Positions 44,651-54,400 of a DNA stretch of 64,000 nt are shown here, piece after piece. Under the pieces are notes generated by a model. It saw nothing but the letters and a program-made list of their open reading frames with translations, made no database searches and was not told where the DNA came from. Source of the DNA: Macrostomum hystrix (lineage: Eukaryota; Platyhelminthes; Macrostomidae); NCBI GenBank assembly GCA_950097015.1, contig CATNEN010000005.1:1798001-1862000 (forward strand), written 5' to 3'. The translations under genes and the position numbers were made by a program. Within the stretch, counting starts at the first letter, position 1; each line of letters starts with the position of its first letter.

Positions 44651-45274
44651 AGCTGTTCATCCACTGCATGGGTTGTGATCCTATTGTATACCAAAGAGTT
44701 TGAACAATAGCTTGATCCGAGTAAGAACAATCGTTTACTTTTATAGCATCAACGAGTTTGTGAAGCGTACCGCGCTACGTCGCGCCAGTCGAAACAGCAC
44801 CCTGAACCGTATTTGAACTATAGCTGTTTGCTTCTTGTTAATATAGGCATTGGGGCATTGCCAGTACCTTCGTGCCAGCTAACACGCAGTTGTTAAACCC
44901 TGACGCATGGCATAATTGGATCCAGAGAAACAGAAAAGAAATTCATTCATTTGTTTGAGAATGAAAGATCGTGTCTCAACAAAGGGAAGAGGCAACGAAA
45001 GTTAGGTTCTATAATGTTTGCTCCAAAAATCCATCAGAAATTTTTTACTGACGAAAAGGACAGAAAAACTCAACTGCAGTGTGTAGCGCCATTCAATTTA
45101 TTCGAAAAATCACCGGAAAATGTGACAGAAATAATTGAAAACAGAAATATTTTTTAAATTTAGCAAGTGTAAGTCAAATTAATAAATGCTAACAAAATAG
45201 AAGTAGATATAAAAATACACCCGCTCGCTGCGAAGCTGCAGGTACCGCCTTTCGTGCTGAAAGGACTCTAAAAT
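44651..45274. other. Upstream region of the fibrinogen-domain gene
   Basis: On the minus strand a TATA-like GGTATACAATAG lies about 50 bp before the start codon. No coding frame is supported in the rest. Confidence 0.4.
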
Positions 45275-45841
45275 ACGAGAAGGGGGCGTCACTACCAGGG
45301 GGCGTCACTACCAGGGGACGTCACTACCAAGGAACGTCACTACCAGGGGACGTCACTACCAGGGGGCGTCACTACCCCAGGGGACGTCACTACCAGGGGA
45401 CGTCACTACCAGGGGACGTCACTACCAGGGGACGTCACTACCAGGGGACGTCACTACCAGGGGCGTCACTACCAGGGGGCGTCACTACCCCAGGGGGAAT
45501 CACTACCAGGGGACGTCACTACCAGGGGACGTCACTACCAGGGGGCGTCACTACCAGGGGACGTCACTACCAGGGGACGTCACTACCAGGGGACGTCACT
45601 ACCAGGGGGCGTCACTACCAGGGGGCGTCACTACCCCAGGGGGAATCACTACCAGGGGACGTCACTACCAGGGGACGTCACTACCAGGGGGCGTCACTAC
45701 CAGGGGACGTCACTACCAGGGGGCGTCACTACCAGGGGGCGTCACTACCCCAGGGGGAATCACTACCAGGGGACGTCACTACCAAGGGGCGTCACTACCA
45801 GGGGACGTCACTACCAGGGGGCGTCACTACCAGAGGACGTC
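45275..45841. repeat. Minisatellite with CRE-like motifs, 16-bp unit
   Basis: About 35 units of GGGGACGTCACTACCA, some with GGCGTCAC or CCCAGGGGGAATCAC. Many carry GACGTCAC, one base off the CREB/ATF palindrome TGACGTCA. The array lies about 620 bp upstream of the fibrinogen-domain gene start. A 7-unit block including the CCCCAGGGGGAATC variant recurs. Confidence 0.93.
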
Positions 45842-46772
45842 AAGGAATCGGATGAGGAATCTAAGGAATCGGATGAGGAATCTATAACTAAGGAATCGGA
45901 TGAGGAATCTAACTAAGGAATCGGATGAGGAATCTAACTAAGGAATCTGATGAGGAATCTAACTAAGGAATCGGATGAGGAATCTAACTAAGGAATCGAA
46001 TGAGGAATCTAACTAAGGAATCGGATGAGGAATCTAACTAAGGAATCGGATGAGGAATCTAACTAAGGAATCGGATAAGGAATCTAACTAAGGAATCGAA
46101 TGAGGAATCTAACTAAGGAATCGGATGAGGAATCTAACTAAGGAATCGGATGAGGAATCTATAACTAAGGAATCGGATGAGGAATCTAACTAAGGAATCG
46201 GATGAGGAATCTACCTAAGGAATCGGATGAGGAATCTAACTAAGGAATCGGATGAGGAATCTAACTAAGGAATCGAATGAGGAATCTAACTAAGGAATCG
46301 GATGAGGAATCTAACTAAGGAATCGGATGAGGAATCTAACTAAGGAATCGGATGAGGAATCTATAACTAAGGAATCGGATGAGGAATCTATAACTAAGGA
46401 ATCGGATGAGGAATCTAACTAAGGAATCGGATGAGGAATCTAACTAAGGAATCGGATGAGGAATCTAACCAAGGAATCGGATGAGGAATCTAACTAAGGA
46501 ATCGGATGAGGAATCTAACTAAGGAATCGGATGAGGAATCTATAACTAAGGAATCGGATGAGGAATCTAACTAAGGAATCGGATGAGGAATCTACCTAAG
46601 GAATCGGATGAGGAATCTAACCAAGGAATCGGATGAGGAATCTAACTAAGGAATCGGATGAGGAATCTAACTAAGGAATCGGATGAGGAATCTAACCAAG
46701 GAATCGGATGAGGAATCTAACTAAGGAATCGGATGAGGAATCTAACTAAGGAATCGGATGAGGAATCAGACG
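45841..46772. repeat. Minisatellite, 25-bp unit, about 37 copies
   Basis: Units are AAGGAATCGGATGAGGAATC plus TAACT, with TATAACT, TACCT and TAACC variants in an ordered pattern. It directly abuts the unrelated 16-bp array, with no unique DNA between them. Confidence 0.95.
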
Positions 46773-46825
46773 GGAAATATGACATAAGAATCGAAAGGTA
46801 ACAAACATAAACAAATCGAAGTCGC

Positions 46826-47236
46826 TCAAAAATAATTTCGATTCTCGACAAGACCAGTTGAGTCGCAGAAAGTGCATCGTCTGCAATGTCGTCTAGTCAC
46901 TGGCACATAACCGACTCCGTTACAACGAGAGCATCTATATTTCTGTCTAGTCTGCCGATGCCACTGCTGCTGCTGCAGGCGGCTAAACAGTAGCCTCAAG
47001 TAGCCGGTCTCATTCAACTGCTCAATCTCGCTAAGCCCACCCAACCAGCCCAGTTGGTCAATCCATACAGCTGGCAGTTGTCTATTGGTGCAAATTGACC
47101 TCGAAGCCGCATCAGAAACAGCATTGCACTCAATAAACGGCACTCCGTGACAGTGTAGAATTCGGCGAATCGTTTGACAGTCAGCGTGGGTTGAACGAAC
47201 AGCTGACAGGCCGGTTGAGAATAGGACTATTCGCAT
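46826..47236 (-). CDS. GRXCR1-like glutaredoxin-fold Cys-rich protein
   Basis: A 136-residue frame resembling the C-terminal domain of glutaredoxin domain-containing cysteine-rich protein 1, which in vertebrates acts in actin-rich stereocilia. Residues 1-90 follow the glutaredoxin-like fold: RIVLFSTGLSAVRST, CQTIRRILHCHGVPF, QLPAVWIDQLGWLGGLSEIEQLNETG. Residues 100-130 carry the metal-binding-type cysteines (YRCSRCNGVGY, then CRRCTFCDSTGLV). The glutaredoxin active Cys pair is absent, and the Cys found near this point in GRXCR1 is replaced by Gly-Leu. An in-frame TGA lies just upstream of the ATG, so this start is likely unless an acceptor falls between. It is shorter than vertebrate GRXCR1, which has about 130 more N-terminal residues, so upstream exons may be missing. 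Confidence 0.75.
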   Translation of the reverse strand: MRIVLFSTGLSAVRSTHADCQTIRRILHCHGVPFIECNAVSDAASRSICTNRQLPAVWIDQLGWLGGLSEIEQLNETGYLRLLFSRLQQQQWHRQTRQKYRCSRCNGVGYVPVTRRHCRRCTFCDSTGLVENRNYF

Positions 47237-47309
47237 CGTTTGCTTTGATCAGCTGACTCACTGGAACACTATCAGGAACGAAATTTTGATTGACACCTCT
47301 AAAACTTGA

Positions 47310-47515
47310 CGCAGCCGCGGAGAGAAGGCTTGGGGGCTTGCACAGCGAGAGTGTACACTGCCTGACGATGAGAAAGTCAGGGCAGATGTACACACCTGTG
47401 TGAGTGTGTGCTCAGGAGTCAGCGAAATGGGCAGAGATCGCCTCTCGCAGGCTTTACTGTCACCAAATGAAGTGCTGTACGCTCGTACTGCCCCTCAGCC
47501 CTCCTACAAATGAAC
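47310..47515 (+). mobile_element. SINE family 2, head-truncated copy
   Basis: It starts at GCAGCCGCGGAGAGAAGGC and continues with GTACACTGCCTGACGATG, CAGGAGTCAGCGAAATGGGC and CAGCCCTCCT, matching 12050-12245 and 12960-12975 of the complete copy. The tRNA-like head is missing. It lies just upstream of the GRXCR1-like start. Confidence 0.75.
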
Positions 47516-48105
47516 GAAAAAAAACAACTGAAGTTTTTCAATTTATATTCACAAAAACTAAATAAAAAATATCTCTTTTTTTTGTAAAGAAATGAAGCAG
47601 TTTTATTTTTAAATATGTTACACAAAAGTATCTACTGCAAACTTAAAAAATTGGTCGATGCAGTTATAATTTTAGTTGGAAAAAACGAAAATAATGTTCG
47701 TTAGAAACTAATGCTTTTAACAGACGAACTGGCAAGGTAAGGGGAATAGATTCCTAGGAAATAATTAACAATAGTCAACTTTCCCATCAGCGCAAAGGCA
47801 TTCAGTATTTACAATGAAGCTGTGACAATTTTTCAGGGGTATTTACGTGTACAACAATAAAATCGCTTATAAATTTAAAAGAGATTTTTGCAGCCGATTA
47901 TTTTGTTAAGAGCGGATGTGAAAACATCACTGTCAGTTTGTGTGAGCGAATCTGATGAGGAAGGAAGCCTCATTTTAGCGAAATAAAAAAATATATAAAA
48001 AACAAAGAGAACAATAACATGAGTATAAATCCTTAAATACGTAAAAACTAAAAATTATAAAAATAATATTCTCTTTTAACAGAGATCACAAAATACGGAT
48101 TGATA
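47516..48105. other. AT-rich intergenic spacer
   Basis: This is the upstream flank of the GRXCR1-like gene and the 3' flank of the TM7SF3 gene. No supported coding frame or element was seen. Confidence 0.5.
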
Positions 48106-48410
48106 GTGGGGATATGAGACATCAGAGAGATGAGACATGAGAGAGATGAGACAGGGGAGAGATGAGACCCGGGAGATAAGAGACAGGGGAGAGATGAGAC
48201 AGGGGAGAGATGAGACATGAGAAAGATGAGACAGGGAGATATGAGACGGAGTGATAAGACGGGAGAGATGAGACACGAGAGATAAGAGACAGGGAGAGAT
48301 GAGACATGAGAAAGATGAGACAGGGAGATACGAGATGGAGAGATAAGACGGGAGAGATGAGGCACGGGAGACAAGAGACGGGAGATATGAGAGACGGAGA
48401 GGTGACTCCC
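48106..48410. repeat. Irregular minisatellite, about 16-bp unit
   Basis: GAGATGAGAC followed by ATGAGA, AGGGGA or CGGGAG variants. It is less regular than the other arrays and lies about 50 bp past the TM7SF3 stop codon, probably in its 3' untranslated region. Confidence 0.8.
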
Positions 48411-48457
48411 TCTCAATTGAAGCACCGCTGCGATCAGTACAATCTTCGGCAACAGAG

Positions 48458-51400
48458 TTACCGTTGTCCACGCAGCAATGGCGTGCGTTCGTCGTTAACA
48501 ATGGCCGGATCTTGAAAAATGGCGTCACTAGCACCGCCGCCAAATGAAAAATACAACACGCGCCGCTGCCTCTCACGTCTCTGATCAGCATCGCGATTGA
48601 GACTCGAAGCCAAAGAAGAAACTAATGGAGGCGGTGGCAATGTCACATGTTCGATTCCTCTACGACTCGGATCAAGACCGTAGTGCCGATTGAAGCGGTA
48701 CTGCAGAAGGCAGCAGGCAGCGGTCAGTGCCGGCCACGCCACTAGCGCGACTAGGTCTGGAAGATCCGACCGATTGAGACAGTTTTGCTAACTTTAGAGT
48801 TCACATTTTTGAGCAAAAAATAAAATCACTAAATTAAGTATCACGCTCTGGGAACCAAAGCGAAATCTGTCCTGGGAATCTGTCCTAGGAATCGGAGTAG
48901 GGAATCTTAGGGAATCTGTCCTAGGAATCGGAGTAGGGAATCTTCTAGGGAATCTGTCCTAGGAATCGGAGTAGGGAATCTTAGGGAATCTGTCCTGGGA
49001 ATCTGTCCTAGGAATCGGAGTAGGGAATCTTAGGGAATCTGTCCTAGGAATCGGAGTAGGGAATCTTAGGGAATCTGTCCTAGGAATCGGAGTAGGGAAT
49101 CTTCTAGGGAATCTGTCCTAGGAATCGGAGTAGGGAATCTTCTAGGGAATCTGTCCTAGGAATCGGAGTAGGGAATCTTAGGGAATCTGTCCTAGGAATC
49201 GGAGTAGGGAATCTTAGGGAATCTGTCCTAGGAATCGGAGTAGGGAATCTTCTAGGGAATCTGTCCTAGGAATCGGAGTAGGGAATCTTAGGGAATCTGT
49301 CCTAGGAATCGGAGTAGGGAATCTTAGGGAATCTGTCCTAGGAATCGGAGTAGGGAATCTTCTAGGGAATCTGTCCTAGGAATCGGAGTAGGGAATCTTA
49401 GGGAATCTGTCCTAGGAATCGGAGTAGGGAATCTTAGGGAATCTGTCCTAGGAATCGGAGTAGGGAATCTTCTAGGGAATCTGTCCTAGGAATCGGAGTA
49501 GGGAATCTTAGGGAATCTGTCCTAGGAATCGGAGTAGGGAATCTTAGGGAATCTGTCCTAGGAATCCGAGTAGGGAATCTTAGGGAATCTGTCCTAGGAA
49601 TCGGAGTAGGGAATCTTAGGGAATCTGTCCTAGGAATCGGAGTAGGGAATCTTAGGGAATCTGTCCTAGGAATCGGAGTAGGGAATCTTAGGGAATCTGT
49701 CCTAGGAATCCGAGTAGGGAATCTTAGGGAATCTGTCCTAGGAATCGGAGTAGGGAATCTTAGGGAATCTGTCCTAGGAATCGGAGTGGGGAATCTTAGG
49801 GAATCTGTCCTAGGAATCGGAGTGGGGAATCTGTCCTAGGCATAGAAGTGGGATTTTAGGTAAAGAGCTATCATAAAAAATGAGACGTACTTACCAGCAA
49901 CTCTGCGAAATTCGTAGTACAACAGAGCGCTGTTGTAATTCTCTGTAGCCGTTCTACGAAACAAATCCATAAAAACGTATGGAAAGCTGGTCGGTATTGG
50001 CAAGTTGGCAATAAGCCCGCTTGCTAGCAGGAACGTACCAACAAATGATAGAGAAAAGATTGCGCCCTGCAAGAAACCAATTAAGGGACACATAAGTAGC
50101 ATAATACACTGAAGTAGCTGAGGGAAACACCATGAAGTAGCTGAGGGAAACACCATGAAGTAGCTGAGGGAAACACCATGAAGTAGCTGAGGGAAACACC
50201 ATGAAGTAGCTGAGGGAAACACCATGAAGTAGCTGAGGGAAACACCATGAAGTAGCTGAGGGAAACACCATGAAGTAGCTGAGGGAAACACCATGAAGTA
50301 GCTGAGGGAAACACCATGAAGTAGCTGAGGGAAACACCATGAAGTAGCTGAGGGAAACACCATGAAGCAACTGAGGGAAACACCATGAAGCAACTGAGGG
50401 AAACACCATGAAGCAACTGAGGGAAACACCATGAAGCAACTGAGGGAAACACCATGAAGCAACTGAGGGAAACACCATGAAGCAACTGAGGGAAACACCA
50501 TGAAGTAGCTGAGGGAAACACCATGAAGCAACTGAGGGAAACACCATGAAGCAACTGAGGGAAACACCATGAAGTAGCTGAGGGAAACACCATGAAGCAA
50601 CTGAGGGAAACACCATGAAGCAACTGAGGGAAACACCATGAAGCAACTGAGGGAAACACCATGAAGTAGCTGAGGGAAACACCATGAAGTAGCTGAGGGA
50701 AACACCATGAAGTAGCTGAGGGAAACACCATGAAGCAACTGAGGGAAACACCATGAAGTAGCTGAGGGAAACACCATGAAGCAACTGAGGGAAACACCAT
50801 GAAGCAACTGAGGGAAACACCATGAAGCAACTGAGGGAAACACCATGAAGTAGCTGAGGGAAACACCATGAAGCAACTGAGGGAAACACCATGAAGCAAC
50901 TGAGGGAAACACCATGAAGTAACTGAGGGAAACACCATGAAGTAGCTGAGGGAAACACCATGAAGTAGCTGAGGGAAACACCATGAAGCAACTGAGGGAA
51001 ACACCATGAAGCAACTGAGGGAAACACCATGAAGCAACTGAGGGAAACACCATGAAGCAACTGAGGGAAACACCATGAAGTAGCTGAGGGAAACACCATG
51101 AAGCAACTGAGGGAAACACCATGAAGTAGCTGAGGGAAACACCATGAAGTAACTGAGGGAAACACCATGAAGTAGCTGAGGGAAACACCATGAAGCAACT
51201 GAGGGAAACACCATGAAGTAGCTGAGGGAAACACCATGAAGTAGCTGAGGGAAACACCATGAAGTAGCTGAGGGAAACACCATGAAGTAGCTGAGGGAAA
51301 CACCATGAAGCAACTGAGGGAAACACCATGAAGTAACTGAGGGAAACACCATGAAGTAGCTGAGGGAAACACCATGAAGTAGCTGAGGGAAACACCATGA

Positions 51401-54400
51401 AGCAACTGAGGGAAACACCATGAAGTAGCTGAGGGAAACACCATGAAGTAGCTGAGGGAAACACCATGAAGCAACTGAGGGCAACATTATGAAGCAACTG
51501 AGGGAAACACCATGAAGTAACTGAGGGAAACACCATGAAGCAACTGAGGGAAACACCATGAAGTAACTGAGGGAAACACCATGAAGCAACTGAGGGAAAC
51601 ACCATGAAGTAACTGAGGGAAACACCATGAAGCAACTGAGGGAAACACCATGAAGCAACTGAGGGAAACACCATGAAGCAACTGAGGGAAACACCATGAA
51701 GCAACTGAGGGAAAAACCATGAAGCAACTGAGGGAAACTCCATGAAGCAACTGAGGGAAACACCATGAAGTAACTGAGGGAAACACCATGAAGCAACTGA
51801 GGGAAACACCATGAAGCAACTGAGGGAAACACCATGAAGTAACTGAGGGAAACACCATGAAGCAACTGAGTGAAACACATGAAGCAACTGAGTGAAACAC
51901 CATGAAGCAACTGAGGTAAACACCATGAAGTAGCTGAGGGAAACACCATGAAGTAGCTGAGGGAAACACCATGAAGCAACTGAGGGAAACACCATGAAGT
52001 AGCTGAGGGAAACACCATGAAGTAGCTGAGGGAAACACCATGAAGTAGCTGAGGGAAACACCATGAAGTAGCTGAGGGAAACACCATGAAGCAACTGAGG
52101 GAAACACCATGAAGTAACTGAGGGAAACACCATGAAGTAGCTGAGGGAAACACCATGAAGTAGCTGAGGGAAACACCATGAAGCAACTGAGGGAAACACC
52201 ATGAAGTAGCTGAGGGAAACACCATGAAGTAGCTGAGGGAAACACCATGAAGCAACTGAGGGCAACATTATGAAGCAACTGAGGGAAACACCATGAAGTA
52301 ACTGAGGGAAACACCATGAAGCAACTGAGGGAAACACCATGAAGTAACTGAGGGAAACACCATGAAGCAACTGAGGGAAACACCATGAAGTAACTGAGGG
52401 AAACACCATGAAGCAACTGAGGTAAACACCATGAAGCAACTGAGGGAAACACCATGAAGTAACTGAGGGAAACACCATGAAGCAACTGAGGGAAACACCA
52501 TGAAGCAACTGAGGGAAACACCATGAAGCAACTGAGGGAAACACCATGAAGTAACTGAGGGAAACACCATGAAGCAACTGAGGGAAACTCCATGAAGCAA
52601 CTGAGGGAAACACCATGAAGCAACTGAGGGAAACTCCATGAAGCAACTGAGGGAAACACCATGAAGCAACTGAGGGCAACATTATGAAGCAACTGAGGGA
52701 AACACCATGAAGTAACTGAGGGAAACACCATGAAGCAACTGAGGGAAACACCATGAAGTAACTGAGGGAAACACCATGAAGCAACTGAGGGAAACACCAT
52801 GAAGTAACTGAGGGAAACACCATGAAGCAACTGAGGTAAACACCATGAAGCAACTGAGGGAAACACCATGAAGTAACTGAGGGAAACACCATGAAGCAAC
52901 TGAGGGAAACACCATGAAGCAACTGAGGGAAACACCATGAAGCAACTGAGGGAAACACCATGAAGTAACTGAGGGAAACACCATGAAGCAACTGAGGTAA
53001 ACACCATGAAGCAACTGAGGGAAACACCATGAAGTAACTGAGGGAAACACCATGAAGCAACTGAGGGAAACACCATGAAGCAACTGAGGGAAACACCATG
53101 AAGCAACTGAGGGAAACACCATGAAGTAACTGAGGGAAACACTATGAAGCAACTGAGGGAAACACCATGAAGCAACTGAGGGAAACTCCATGAAGCAACT
53201 GAGGGAAACACCATGAAGCAACTGAGGGAAACTCCATGAAGCAACTGAGTGAAACACATGAAGCAACTGAGTGAAACACCATGAAGCAACTGAGGTAAAC
53301 ACCACAAAGTGTTCAATCGATTCAGGGAAGGATTCAGGGAAGGATTCAGGAAGCACTATACAGCAAATGATAAAATCCCTACCGAGCTTTGAAAGAGCAA
53401 CAGCAGCAGCAGGCAAAGTATCAGGGCGACGCCAAGCGCACCGAGAAACGCGGCCTCGTGTTCAGTTAGCCACCAAAGTCTGCCAAACGGTGTGACAAAC
53501 AATATACAAACCAGAGCATAGCAGCATGGCAGGTGCAGTATTAGGTAGGCCAAAGCGTTGCAACGCTTGCGTAGCCACACAGCCAGTACTAGGCCGCCAA
53601 CTATGCAGCCAGGTGCTAAACAGCCTAATAGTAGGCTGACGAATAGCGGCAGTTGAGTGGCAGTGTGGCGCAGCGCCACTGGTAGAGTAGCCAACGAGCC
53701 AACAACGAAACCGCTTAGGAACACACCTAAATATTTAATCACAGCGAGGTAATCATTATTGTCGATAAAACATAGTCTACAGCATATTCAAAATGAATAA
53801 CTAAATACTTACTGGCGGCAAAGAAACGAAATCCAACGGTACAAAGAAATAATCCGATACAGACGGCCAGAATTGTTACAATGCGACACTCGACACCTGT
53901 TTAAAGTTATTTAGATAAAATACTTTTAAATACGTTAAACTAAGTTTTAGCCTTTCATGGAGGCTGTGGTCTAATGCTTCGAGCTTTGAAATATTAATCC
54001 AGTTATCTCGAGTTCAAATTATTGCGCAGAGCACACATAATTTCATACAGTTCTCAAAGTCGTACGAGTGTATTACAAAGCCAAAGTTCAATATGATACT
54101 GTTAAGACCAATCAAAACATATAAAAACACATTCAAATGCTTTTTGTTTTCGCGTGGTCCCAAAGTTTTGTTGAGCCTATGTTTCGAGTTCGTGAATTTT
54201 TCTTTATTTTTTTCTGCTGGTTGCTGGCTGCTGCTTGAGTAAAATCTTTTTTCCTTTGTGTTTTTTCTCAAAGAATATTTTTGCCCAAAACTGCTCTTCT
54301 TCTGTTGCCACATGAACTAAAATAAAAGGTTTTTGCGTTGTGTTGCTTTTTTCTGCTGATTTCTGCTGCGCTTTGCTTTTTCTGAAATAATTCCTTTAAT

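Noticed and set aside
49836-53316. Open frames of 1087, 724, 609 and 506 codons on the minus strand
   Set aside because: They are translations of the 23-bp minisatellite, identical in all frames, with real coding sequence only where they enter exon 6 of TM7SF3.
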